Below, in pieces: positions 1-11,746 of a stretch of DNA of 64,000 nucleotides. The DNA is taken from the NCBI GenBank assembly GCA_029747015.1, contig JAKOGI010002181.1:1-64000 (forward strand), read 5' to 3'. Source of the stretch: Carnegiea gigantea. Taxonomy: Eukaryota > Streptophyta > Magnoliopsida > Caryophyllales > Cactaceae. Every line of letters starts with the position of its first letter. Within the stretch, counting starts at the first letter, position 1. The notes under the pieces are model-generated. The model was not told the origin of the DNA, did not search any database, and was given only the letters and a program-made list of their open reading frames with translations. Position numbers and translations under genes: made by a program.

Positions 1-39
<39 letters not shown>

Positions 40-785
40 GAACTTCCTTAATCTTTCTGCATGTGTCATTCTCATAGTTTTTTTAAGAATAAGTAATAAT
101 TTTATTTTTTCTTTTTTAACAATAGCGAGTTGGTCCCTCAAGTTTATGCCATAATTATTGTTATTTAGAAGAGAAAGAAATATTGTGTGTCATAAATTAG
201 AAACAAATAAGTTTAAAAGATCTACATTCTTTTTTGAGAAAGGACAATGTTGAATCAAAAACTCATGATAATTACTAGAATTAAAAAGCCTTAAAATTTT
301 CCATGGATAATGTGAGCATAGGGATACTAGTTATTATTAGTAAATGTTGTTTGGCATCCATCAACATTGTCGTTGCCCAATAAAATGTGATGAGTTGAGA
401 TTACCGCAAAAACCAAATATTGAGATTTAAAAAAAAAAAAATGATGTGATTGACCCGAAAATGCCTAATGAGACAAACTAGCTCCCAAAAAAGGATGAGA
501 GTATTACTCGCACCTGAGATATCCCATCCATCAAAACTTGCATGCCCTGTTTATACACGAATGGGTGATGGAAATGATTTCAAGTGGGTATGGTATTGGC
601 GTGGGTATGCACATAGATATTCTGTTCAAAAATGAGTATAAATATGGACATGAATTTTTAAAATTAATCCCTGATCGTATACTCGATTTGCTAGTAAATG
701 GTAACAAAAATATGTTAAAATCCAAAAAATAAATGTCAAGTATTAAATTGTAATTGTATGGTGTTTATTTATGCAGAAATGAAAA

Positions 786-827
<42 letters not shown>

Positions 828-1327
828 TTAACAATTGAAACTTCTATGAGTCTAATTGAATATGAATTTTATTAGTGTCACTTAGAATTGCTAATCTAAT
901 ATAGGATGTATGTAAATATTGGATGAATATGGGTAACACTTTGCACACTCTATAGTCTATATGTATCCCAATAGTCCCAAAAATATATGTTTTGAACAGG
1001 TTATTGCTCATGACCAAGTCCGACAATTTACACATCATATGAGACCACAAGTTCACAGGGTGGATCTTAGTACATATTAGTGGTGTCCATGGACACTTCT
1101 AACCTAAAAAAATGTTCTTATTAGCTATTATGGGGGTTTAAAATAGCATAGGTGAACACCTTAAAAAAAAAAAAAAAAAAAGGCCCAAACACGTTGGACA
1201 CTCATGAACCAACCCAAGTACATGTTGGATGACCTCTGTAAAAAAATTATACTCTTTCCTAACCCTAGAAACGTAAATCTGGCCTCCTACGCTGTTGGAA
1301 TGGAGTTGTTCAGTACTCATGCAAAAT
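1..1327. other. Intergenic AT-rich DNA with microsatellites
   Basis: No supportable gene. It opens with an (AT)n run (1-28), has an ATT/TTA trinucleotide run at about 788-832 and a poly-A tract near 1163-1181. The stretch at about 505-730 has recurring GGGTATGG-like motifs, and a similar motif-rich stretch lies near 9310-9520 on the other strand, so it may be an old dispersed repeat. The short open frames have no recognisable domain. Confidence 0.6.
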
Positions 1328-1332
1328 GATTT

Positions 1333-1646
1333 TGATAGAGTCTCCCAGGAGATTGAGATCTCAGAGGAGAATAATGGAAGAAAAGATGAATCTCAGGGTT
1401 GAGAAGAGAGAGAGAGAGAGAGAAAATTGGAGAAGGAAAGATCATTTCATTAACAAATTGATAGTCCAACTTACAACCACAGCCCTCTCTTTATATAGCC
1501 TTTTTGCCCGCCAAATTCAGTTATCAACTACCCAGGCCCCACCCTCCTAACCACTTTGTAACAAATTACAATAACTTTGCAACTAATTACAACAAACTCT
1601 ATCACGTGCCTGTCACCAGTGTGGCTATTACTTCTGGCCTGTATCA
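1333..1646 (-). repeat. 3' LTR of the gypsy element at 1.3-6.5 kb
   Basis: 314 bp, direct repeat of 6186-6515 with the same ends. The length difference lies mainly in the GA microsatellite near 1407-1423. Confidence 0.95.
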
Positions 1647-1662
1647 GCTCATTCCCCCCATC
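1647..1662 (-). other. Polypurine tract
   Basis: The minus strand reads GATGGGGGGAATGAGC directly against the 3' LTR, the expected plus-strand primer position. Part of it is not purine (T, C), so the functional core is the G6 run. Confidence 0.75.
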
Positions 1663-1673
1663 AAAGCAGCTTG

Positions 1674-4600
1674 TTCTCAAGCTGAAAGATCGAATGAAGG
1701 GAAACGTTTCTCCATATCCGTGTAGAGCTCCCAAGTGGCATCCTCTTTGGAACCAGTGGACCATTGTATTAGAACATATACCAAAGCATGGTTGCCTTTC
1801 TTGCCCAGCTTTCTGTCCAACACAGCAACTAGTTTAGCAGCTATTAGCCCCTGGCCATCCAGTTCTGGTAGTGTATTCTGAAGAGGGTGAGGGCCAACGT
1901 GCTTTCTAAGCTGGGAACTATGGAAGACAGGGTGCATCTTAGATGTAGGAGGCAGTTGTAGTCTATAAGCCACTGAGCCTATTCGTGAAATAATTGGGAA
2001 TGGGCCAAAAAACTTAGGGGCCAGCTTGTGATTCAATCTTTAAGCTACTGAGAACTGGCGATAAGGTTGTAATTTTACATACACCAAATCTCCCACTGCA
2101 TACTCCCTGTCTGTCCTATGCTTGTCAGCTTGTGCCTTCATTCTCTGTTGTGCCTTCTCCATATGGAATTTCAACATAGCAATACACTCTTCGCGAGCTT
2201 GGAGGCTCCTATCCACTGCTGCAACTGAGCAATTCCCAGCCACATAAGGGATGTGTAATGCAGGGGGTTGGCCATAAACTACCTCATAAGGGGTAACCAC
2301 AATGGTTGGTGTTATACTACCATTCAGCTAGTGGTAACCAGAGAACCCATTCAAATGGCTTTTCCCCAGTCATACACCTGAAATAACCTTCCAAGCATCT
2401 GTTGACTACTTTTGTTTGACCATCAGACTGAGGGTGGTAAGCTGTAGATTTATGCAAGGCCACCTGCTGAAACTTGAAGAGAGCATACCAGAAGTTGCTC
2501 ATGAAGATTTTGTCTCGATCACTCGCAATTGTCTTAGGAAGCCCATGAAGTTTAAAAATGTGCTCAAAGTAGAGTTGGGCTACTTCTGTTGCTGTAAAAG
2601 GGTGGGAGAGTGCTAAGAAGTGTGCATACTTGCTCAATATGTCAACAACCACTAGTATGGTGTCTTTGCCCCTAGCCTTGGGTAACCCCTCTACAAAATT
2701 CAATGAGATGTCAACCCAAATGGCCCCAGGTATGGGTAAGGGTTACAGTAAACTAACAGGCACCTGTAACATGGGTTTACACCTCTAACAAATGGAGCAA
2801 TTCCTGACATAATTCCTGACATCCATCCTAAGTTTTTTCCAGTGAAATAAACTAGCCAATTTCTTGGTAGTGATTGCAGCTCCAGAATGTCCTCCTAAGG
2901 GAGTATCATGGAAGAGATGAATAATATGCTGCTGTAGGGTTGCATCTGACCCCACCACTAACTTCCCTTTTTTTTTTTTTTAACAACCCTTGTTGCCAAG
3001 TGAATTTGGAATGAGTTTGTCCAGCCATCAAGGATTGCACTAGAGACAGCAGAGATGGGTCTTGTTGCCAAGTCAATTTGATTTTATTAATCAAATCAGT
3101 GTCCAAGGTGCTGAGACTCAGAGTAAGCAGTTGGGCATTTGGGATTCTGGACAAGCTGTCAGCCGCCATATTTTCTTTTCCCTTTCTATATACAATCTCA
3201 AAATCAAATTCCATTAGCTTAGGGAGCCATTTACTTTGGAAGGGAGTGATGATCTTCTGCTCAACAAGGTACTTAAGACTGAAATGATCAGTCTTGATGA
3301 TAAAATGCTTGCCCAACAAGATGGCCTCCACTTTTCCACAGCTAATACCACAGCTGGGAATTCTTTTTCATAAGCAGAGAGGTGTTGGTACTTTGGAGCT
3401 AGTGATTTACTGAGGTAAGCAATAGGGTGTCCTTGCTGCATAAGGACAGCTCCAATTCCTATTCCAGAAGCATCTGTTTCCACAATGAAAGGCAGAGAAA
3501 AGTTTAGAAGAGCCAAAACAGAGGCTGAGACCATTGCATTCTTGGGTGTGTCAAAAGCTACTTGAGACTCCTCACTCCACAGGGATGCATTCATCTTTAA
3601 AAGATCAGTGAGAGGCTTGCTTATCAGACCATAATGCTTGATAAACCACCTATAGTAGCCTGTAAGTCCTAGAAATCCCCTCAACTGCTTAATTATAGTA
3701 GGAACCGGCCATTCTACCATGGCAGTAATCTTCTCAGGGTCTGTAGATACTCCTTTGGCAGAAATTATATGTCCTAAATACTGCACCTGTCTTGCTCCGA
3801 ACACACATTTACTCCTTTTAGCAAATAAGGAGTGTTCCCTCAAGGTGTCCAATGTGATCTTCAAATGCTGTAGGTGCTGCTTCTGATCCCTGCTATATAT
3901 GAAGATGTCATCAAAGAACACAAGAATGAACTTCCCCAAATGTTGTTTGAATACATGATTCATCAATGCCTGAAAAGTGGAGGGTGCATTTGTTAGGCCA
4001 AAAGGCATAACAAGGAATTCATAGTGACCCTCATGGGTTCTAAATGCAGTTTTAGCTATGTCATTAGGATGCATCCTCAATTGCCAATATCCTGACCTCA
4101 AATCTATTTTGGAAAAGAATTCAGGTCCATGTAATTCATCTAGAAATTCTTCAATGACAGGTATAGGAAATTTATCCACAATTGTATGCTTGTTAAGCTG
4201 CCTATAATCAACACATAATCTCCATGAGCCATCTTTTTCCTTGACCAATACAATTGGTGAGGAGTAAGGGCTCTGTGAAGGTTTCATCACCCCAACAGCT
4301 AGCATTTCTCCCACTAATTTTTCTATAATATCTTTCTGAAGTGCTAGGTATCTATATGGTCCCACATTAATGGCCTGAGTTCCCTCGTTTAATAAAATCT
4401 TGTGGTCATGGGATCTATAAGGTGGAAGCTGAGTTAGTTCTGCAAATAAATCCTCATATTCTGCCAATAACCGAGAAAACACAGGGTCTTGCTCATTTGG
4501 CTGAGTTGCACACAGTTCTATACCCTGAGCCTGCAATGCAAATAGTTGAGCACGTTGTCCCATTTCCTTCTGCAGGGTCCTCCCATCAGCCCATTCAATT

Positions 4601-5133
4601 GTAGCCTTTTGTAGGCCTCTAAGGACTTGTCTTTTTCCATTATATTAGAACTCCATCCTAAGGTGCTCAAAGTCCCAGAGAATAGGGCCTAATGTAGTAA
4701 GCCACTGCACACCTAATATTATCTCACAACTTCCCAATGGCACTATCACCACATCTGTCTTATACACTTCTCCATACAGCCTCCATGAAAATCCCTTACA
4801 CATAGCATTGCAAGGCAATTGACTGCCATCAGCCACTGCTACCTACATTGGTAGAATAGTCCTCAGGTCACATCCTAGCTTCTTAGTCGTGGTTGAGTCC
4901 AAGAAGTTGTGAGTACTGCCTGAATCCACCAAAATTTGCAGCCTATGCTTTTTGGCCCTCCCCACCACTCTCATGGTTTGGTATGTATTTAACCCAGGGA
5001 AGGCTTGCAATGAAATTTGTGGTACCGTTTCCCCATTTGGGCCCTCTAAAATTTCCTCCTCTTCCTCCTCACTTCCAGCCCCTTGATCTCCTTCCTCCTC
5101 ATCTAACTCCTCCATAACCTCCAGCTTATACAC
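1674..5133 (-). pseudogene. pol: pol of the 1.3-6.5 kb gypsy (protease, RT, RNase H, integrase, chromodomain), broken
   Basis: Same frame as gag at its start. Protease shows LVDSGSTHNFLD (about 4905). TAG at 4840-4842 and TAA at 4642-4644 interrupt it before the long RT frame 3214-4563, where LCVDYRQLN, FFSKIDLRSGYWQ and the catalytic FFDD (about 3909-3920) are intact. RNase H begins with ETDASGIGIGAV. The frame is lost near 3331-3345 and resumes in 2906-3331 with DSLSRIP. It is lost again at a T homopolymer (about 2968-2985). Integrase shows SDRDKIF and SDGQTKVVNRCLEGY, then a TAG at a Trp position near 2317. The C-terminal piece 1677-2036 carries KFFGPFPII and a chromodomain-like end (DATWE). 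The product cannot be made whole. Confidence 0.9.
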
Positions 5134-6111
5134 CTAAGCTGTACATTTGTGACCAGAAAAATACTTTTCATCATAGAAAAAACAAATATTCTTAGCCCTC
5201 TTCTCCTTAATCTCTTTTGGCCTTAAAATTCTTCCATTCTTTTTGGGTTTGGAAGAAACTGAAGCAGCACTATGGACAGAAGTAGCTCTGGAACTACTCT
5301 GTGATGGTCCTACCTTAAAAGGATTCGGGTTGGAAAATGATCCAGGTCTAGAATATATGGAAGTTGTCTTAACAAATGATGGGGGCCTGTCTAAGATAGG
5401 TTTGGTTCTTCTGGCAATAGAAGTTAGTGTGGTCTCCTGTAGTTTAGCTAAGCAATATGCGTCATGCAATGTTTGAGGTTTGAACATCCTTACTGATGTC
5501 TGAATCTCATCATTTAAACCACTCAAAAAATAGCTTATAACATGGTTAACAGGGAGATCTACTCTGTTTAACAATGTATCAAATTGCTCTTGGTAGTGTT
5601 CTGCTGTGCCTCGCTGCCTTAGCTTCATCAAATCAGCCAAAGGGTCATCAAAAGCTCCTACCCCAAACCTAGCCATTATGGCTGTTTTGTAATACCTCCA
5701 TTCAGGCCACTCATTATGGCTTTTAACAAATGATTGATGCCACAGCAGAGCTTTACCACTAAAGTGAATGGCAGCCACCTTAACCTTTAGGTTATCTAGG
5801 GTATTATCAATTTCAAAGAATTGTTCACTTCTATATACCCATCCCTGGACATCATCCCCATCAAATCTAGGGAAATCTCTCTTTGATATTCTAGTAAGTG
5901 AGTTTTGAGCATTACCATTCGAAGAACCTCCCGTTGCTGTAGTATTTGCGATCTACAATACTTGTCTGCTGAATCCTGTAATCAGCTCCCTGAACTGCTC
6001 ATTGATCCTTTCTTGTTGTTCTTGAAACGAGCTCATCGAAAGTTGCATTTGCTGGTACAATTCCTCCCATTTGCGAGCTTCATTCGACCTTGTGTTGTCT
6101 GAAATCGCCAT
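5134..6111 (-). pseudogene. gag: gag of the 1.3-6.5 kb gypsy, with internal stops
   Basis: Nucleocapsid/capsid polyprotein of the element. The ATG at 6111 opens a short helical N-terminus (ARKWEELYQQ), followed by the retrotransposon gag core: FPRFDG near 5860, then the region with ALLWHQSF, RQRGTAEHYQEQFD and YFLSGLNDEIQ. The C-terminus holds a zinc-knuckle-like CFFYDEKYFSGHKC in which the second Cys is Tyr. The frame is continuous except for TAG at 5950-5952; a second TAG at 5134-5136 ends it just after the knuckle, and the same frame continues into protease. Both stops sit where Gln is plausible. Confidence 0.85.
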
Positions 6112-6170
6112 GAAATTGGCTACTCCTAGCTCGTGAATAGTGGAAAAAAAATTGATGGTCTCAGGTTCGT

Positions 6171-6182
6171 GCTCTGATACCA
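6171..6182 (-). other. Primer binding site, initiator tRNA-Met
   Basis: The minus strand reads TGGTATCAGAGC, complementary to the 3' end of plant initiator tRNA-Met. It starts three bases inside the 5' LTR edge. This fixes the element's orientation as minus. Confidence 0.93.
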
Positions 6183-6185
6183 AAA

Positions 6186-6266
6186 TGATAGAGTCTCCTA
6201 GGAGATTGAGATCTTGGAGGAGAACAATGGAAGAAAAGATGAATCTCAGGGTTGAGGGGGGAGGGG

Positions 6267-6297
<31 letters not shown>

Positions 6298-6515
6298 GGA
6301 GAAGGAAAGATCATTTCATTAACAACTTGATAGTCCAACTTACAACCACAGCCCTCTCTTTATATAGGCTTCTTGCCTGCCAAATTCAGTTATCAACTAC
6401 CCAGGCCCCACCCTCCTAACCACTTTGTAACAAATTACAACAACTTTGCAACTAATTACAACAAACTTTATCACGTGCTTGTCACCAGTGTGGCTATTAC
6501 TTCTGGCCTGTATCA
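6186..6515 (-). repeat. 5' LTR of the gypsy element at 1.3-6.5 kb
   Basis: 330 bp with TGATA/TATCA ends. It has a TATA-like TATATAAAG on the minus strand at 6358-6366, a plausible promoter for the element's RNA. A (GA)n tract near 6267-6296 is longer here than in the partner LTR. Confidence 0.95.
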
Positions 6516-6520
6516 GATTT

Positions 6521-6960
6521 ATTGTTAGCTTTCTGCAAATTCATAGACTCATGGCTTGGTCAAGTTCTAATTTCCATTTTTCACATGTTTCTTAAGTTGC
6601 TTAGATTGAGTTAGGCTCCCATTTTGACTTTCGCTCCTCCCAATTTCCCGATCTTCTCTCATTCTCTTAGTCGAGTTGATCGATCATTGACCAAGGACCG
6701 TCGGCACAGTGACCAGCCGGCCACACTTCGACTGTCATGACCCCCCACCGTCGCCTCCTATCTTCTCTCACCCTTAGTGTCTTTCACCCAGTCCTCTCAG
6801 TCGAAAGGAACACCCAACAGGATGCCGTCCAACCACCCAGCCGCCCATCGTTGATGCCCTGCTGCCCCACCACCTGCCAGGCCCGTCCAATCTACCAGCC
6901 TCCATTATTGAGTCTCGAGTATTAACACCGCCAGCCGGCTAGGGTTTCATCTTTTAAACT

Positions 6961-7002
<42 letters not shown>

Positions 7003-7092
7003 ATTATTATTATTATTATTATTTTGCTCGATTGATTCTCAAATCTCAATTGCTTGCTTCTTTTCTGTTTATGAGGATTGAAATTACTTGAT
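6521..7092. other. Intergenic; GC-rich segment and TTG/TTA microsatellite
   Basis: A C-rich, CpG-containing stretch at about 6640-6940 could be a gene's 5' leader, but no supportable coding exon follows. A (TTG)n run (about 6963-7001) passes straight into (TTA)n (to about 7023). Confidence 0.5.
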
Positions 7093-7095
7093 TAA

Positions 7096-7929
7096 GGGCC
7101 TGTTCTATTTCGTATTTTAGATAGATAGGTAGATGTAAGGAGATGTAAGGAGCTGTAAGAAGCTGTAAGGAGCTGACAAACTGTAAGGAGATGTAAGGAA
7201 CTGTAAGGAGATATAAAGAGTTGTAAGAATATGTAAGGAGCTATAAGGATGGATGTAAGGAGTTGTTGAATTGTTGAAAAGTTGTGTAGTATAATTTGTT
7301 TTACAATGAACGTTTTGAATGAAAAATAATAATATTAAAATAATATTCTTATTAAAAATAAATAATTAATTAAGTTAATTACACAACAATAAAATATATT
7401 AATCCCCATAAATTTGGTGAATAAAATTTCGTCCAAGATTTTTTATATTAATATTAGTTTGATCGAATAAGCAAAGTATAACCCAAAAAAAAAAATTTTT
7501 GACAAAATTGAATACAACTCTTCAAATAAATTCCTATTTTAAGTAAATAATTTTAAATATAAATAAATGTCTGGTCATCTATAATAATATATATTTCATG
7601 TCGAAACTCAAATATAATTTACGTCATTATATTGTGTTTTTATGTTTATGTAAATATTATGTTCATAAGATATTTATAAATTTTATATATTGGTAGTATC
7701 ATTAAAAAAATATACATATTTCTGTAACTAAAATAAATAAATGTTATAGAAAATCTATGAGATGTAAGAAGATGTATAAAGATATAAGGAGATGTAAAGA
7801 GATGTAAGAAGATGTAAAGAGATGTAAGGAGATATAAAAAGACGTAAAAAGCTGTAAGGAGATATAAGAAGTTGTAAGGAGATGTAAACTCTTAGCTAAA
7901 TCCTAAAAAATGCGAAATAGAACAGAGCC
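7096..7929. mobile_element. Tourist-like MITE (PIF/Harbinger type), 834 bp
   Basis: The ends are GGGCCTGTTCTATTTCG on the left and, read inward from the right, GGCTCTGTTCTATTTCG. The flanks are TAA at 7093-7095 and 7930-7932, the usual 3-bp duplication of this superfamily. There is no coding capacity. Both subterminal zones are arrays of a 10-bp unit close to AGATGTAAGG (about 7131-7270 and 7757-7890), in direct orientation with respect to each other. Confidence 0.85.
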
Positions 7930-7932
7930 TAA

Positions 7933-9300
7933 ATGTTGATTGCTAGGTGCTGTTGCAATTGCTTACTTGTAGCATGAGTTTATTCTTGCATGTTTGCATC
8001 TCATTTGCTGCTAGATTCATTCGTCATGAGCTTTCGTGACATGCAAACTCCGTCGGTTTTTCAAAATTTTATTTGTACTTATTACCGGTTGTCGGTTGTG
8101 AGTGTGTGTAATATTCAAAGTAGTGGGTAGTGATGACCTTCTAAATTTAGGTACAACACAAACGCCCTTCATAAAGTTTGATTAGGGGCTGGATACATGA
8201 CTTGTTGCCTTACAATGCTCATAGGTGGACATTCCAAATATGATTGTCTGGATCCGCCATTGCAAGTTGATTGTCAACTACAAATCAAGCAAAAGGGATG
8301 AAGTCATGAAGCTGATGTTGCCAAATGAAATTAGGCAAAGTTTAGCCTTTTACGGCTGGCTAATCACAGCCCAATCGTACCGCATCAATGGACCCAAAAT
8401 AGTCACGTTGACGTTGCAATCTGAAAAGCGAAGTAGGCAGACCGACCCTCAAAATTTCCAATCCAATTTAGTAATGGGATAGTGATAGGTTGCTTCAATG
8501 TTCGTATTAGCAGTACTACTAGTCTAATACCCACAATTACACTTGATACAGCTAATCATGATTCAAGATATTACAAGTGAACTGATGTAACCTATTTTGT
8601 ATTCCACTGAATATTTCATTTCAATTTTTTTTTGGTTTTTAATTAGAAGTCCATTGGAGTCAGTTTCGATTATTAGGTTCCTCAAAAAGTGAATAAAAAT
8701 TACGAAATCAAACAAGTGCGATCTATTATTGAAGTAAAATTACCCCAAACTAAATATGACGCGCCCAAACTCAAACCAAACAAAATCCTATTCAATCTAA
8801 ATATTGTTGTACATGACATAAGTCTCATGCAGACCTGAACTGAATGATTGACTACATGTACTAATAATTTTGAGCAAATACCACCCCAAGAGAGATCTAA
8901 AGAACACGCGTGATTAAATAGAACAGTTGGGATGAAAAGATAAGGGAAAATTCGATAGATTTTGGTGAGAATAGGAAATTCTAGTGGATGAACAACTGTC
9001 CTTTACCAGCTACCAAGAAGGATGTTTGTCTTACAATTGGTTACCACTATTTCTGTGCTGTCTCTAGTTGTTCCTTTGACTTGGTGCGGCTTGAAAGACT
9101 AGGGAAATTCAAATGTGATCTTACCTAATTGTTGCTTCAAACGCTTGTTATTGGCTGTATTACTTGTATATCTATGACTATTGCATACCAAAACAACCAA
9201 CAGTCTCATAATTCCTTGCCTCCCGCAGACTCCTACTACGAAATATGTTGCTGAGAGATCATTTGCCTACATCTAGATAGAGTCAGCAAAATACGTTCAC
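7933..9300. other. Intergenic, no gene recognised
   Basis: Ordinary AT-rich DNA. An 85-residue open frame at 8225-8482 has no recognisable domain, and I do not call it a gene. Confidence 0.5.
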
Positions 9301-11746
9301 TCATATTAGGGAACGTGAGGCGGGTACGGGGCAAAGACTCATACTCGTACCCATATCTCTTTTCAGAAGTCATCCTGATACCCACACCTATATCTATTGA
9401 ATTTTCAAAATCTATCCCCATATCTATATCCATCGTGTATTTCAAATTTTATTCGAGTATATATAGATGTCAAAATACAATACCCATCAGGTACTGTAAT
9501 TTCTTTTATCTAAAGAAGTTCATAAAACTAAAGCAACTATATTAAATTAATTGCAAGGGCTCATATTTAACTCATGAACAGAAACTACATTCTGAATATT
9601 CTAAAAATGATTAGAATGAGGGAGTGAGGGATACAACAAATAAGAGAGTGAGGGACATAACAAATGAGTTAGAATTTTAAGTTTGTGAATCGTGAGTCAC
9701 ATGACTTCATGTATCAGCACAATAAATGAGCAACACAAAAGGATGCACCACATTGTTGGGGTTAGGTTGGGGTATTGGGCCTTTTTTTTTTTTTTAAACA
9801 AACTACCAACGTTTTCAATATACCCTCCTCACACCTATTTTTCTTTCAATTTTTCATACCCATAACCGCCATAAATGCGGCGGGTTTGGGTTAGTTTTTG
9901 GGGTTTGGACATAATTCCCATCCCTAACCCATACCCACCCCTTTTATATCCAATATATAATGATGATATAATAATAGAATTCACACATACAGAAAGATTG
10001 TCCATCCATAAGCATGTAAGTTATGACCTTTTTACTTCAATCGGCAAGAGGCTACTCATTGGACTTCTTATCCAGGGCAAAGTCTAGCAAGAAGGCTACC
10101 AACAACTCTCCGCTTAACTTTCGTGGGAAATAGAGGTCCCTTGATTAAACACCCCAGATGAGCAAGAGTTGCTAATTAACCTGATTTAACTTGCACGAAG
10201 AATCTAACACACACAACAAGAGATCTAGGTGGGATAGGAGACGATCAACTGACTCCATTGACTCAATTTGATTCGATAAGTTCTTTGAAGATCAGTACTA
10301 ATGATTTGGGCTCAATACCAACTAAATTAACAATTATATTTCCACAAATGGTTTTCTTTTTTTTTTTTTTTTGGTTTGGGGGGGTTAGGGGGGAGATGGG
10401 GGGAGGGTTTCACAAATCCAGGCCTTTGACCTTCCTTCTATTGTCGTCAGCAACTCTGTACACACATAAATCAAACATGACATGTTTCCCCATTCACAAA
10501 CGTTATTCATCCAAGAAAATGACATGAAAATCCGTGAGAAGCTACAGCCACTAAATCAGGTTGTTTTTTCCCTCCTTTTATTTGAAAATCACATCCAAAA
10601 ATATCCATTTATTCACATTTATTAACCAGGCCATATTAGTCCCTTTCAGCACTACAATGCTCCAGAAATGCTCATCTGTTTTGATTAATTTGATACTACT
10701 GTCCATGTTCGCTGTGGACTAGCAATTTATTTCCAGCAAAATGCACGAATGGAAGTGGAACTTGTTCCAATAACTAATCATGTATCAATGACCAACCTCA
10801 GCCATGAGCTTGGCTGACCAATCTTATAAACAATTAAACTAGTTATATGCAAATTTTTTGACCTAAAGAAGGCATATAGATAGATCTAAGCAGTTACCAA
10901 TATTTATAAAATGAATAACCACACAAGTTACTCAAAGCCACCCCACTATACTCGAACTAAATAGGACAAGGTCGGTAATGCTTGCTTTTCAATGATTGAT
11001 TATGGTTATTAAACACTTAATTGGCACCTATATTGAAGTTATCGACCCAAAAACCCAAAAAAAAAAAAAAAACCTTGAAAAAAGGAACAAATTTGAGCTC
11101 AAAAATCGTGAAATTCAAATTACCAACTCAAAATTCTTTTTAAATAAGCAAAATCCATTTCCAAGATATATCTATCAGCCCCAACATCACAAATGACATT
11201 GAACAACACATTCCCAATACAGTTCACCCATGAGTGCGTTAAAATATTAACAAGACAACGACAGGAGAATACGTGGGCAGCATCTCGTGAGAGAGCACGA
11301 GAAATAAACAAAAACTCAAAGGGGCATATGAGAGAGAGGGTCACAACTAATCAACCTGTTCCATTCAGTATTCATCTGGCAATTATTACTTTGCTATATT
11401 AATCATAAACAACCAAACCATATGGTCCATGACTACTTTGACCTTTTAGATCTTAAGCTTATACCAGTCTATGGCATACAGCACAACACATGATCTATTG
11501 AGATTGTCACGTCTATCGTAGCCAGCTCAACATATGATTATTTACTCTTTCGTAATCTAAGAAGAAGAGAAGTAAAACCACTTGTCGTTGGTTTTCTGGA
11601 ATTTTTTTTCTCTGAAAATGCTGAATCCGAAACATGCTAGAACCAGAATACAACTGAGGATTAGACGAAGGCTATGATAAAGACCCCCGAAACTCAACAG
11701 CAAACTCATATTCAGGTTTGCATGGACAGCATTTTCTCATTGAGGT
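9301..11746. other. Intergenic and promoter-side DNA upstream of the 5-phosphatase gene
   Basis: About 9310-9960 holds repeated GGGTATGG/ATACCCAT motifs on both strands, probably a degenerate dispersed repeat. Homopolymer runs lie near 9780 (T), 10357-10372 (T) and 11058-11072 (A). The last several hundred bases before 11747 should contain the 5-phosphatase promoter, but I could not pick a convincing TATA box. Confidence 0.4.

Larger units (their letters stand above)
1333..6515 (-). mobile_element. Complete but decayed Ty3/gypsy LTR retrotransposon (chromovirus, Reina-like)
   Basis: LTRs at 6186-6515 (5' LTR, minus strand) and 1333-1646 (3' LTR) start TGATA and end TATCA. The element is flanked by the 5-bp target duplication GATTT at 1328-1332 and 6516-6520. 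Next to the 5' LTR is a primer site for initiator tRNA-Met, and next to the 3' LTR a G-rich polypurine tract. Internal order on the minus strand is gag, protease, reverse transcriptase, RNase H, integrase, C-terminal chromodomain-like module, which is the Ty3/gypsy chromovirus order. Short LTRs of about 0.3 kb and a total of about 5.2 kb suit the Reina lineage; that lineage call is inference. By eye the LTRs differ at about a dozen positions plus a GA-repeat length change, so this is an older insertion than the one at 51.2 kb. Several in-frame stops and at least three frameshifts make it non-autonomous. Confidence 0.95.

Noticed and set aside
1677..2036. Independent gene with KFFGPFPII
   Set aside because: It is the integrase C-terminus and chromodomain of the minus-strand gypsy.
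8225..8482. 85-residue open frame
   Set aside because: No domain, no supporting exons and ordinary intergenic composition.
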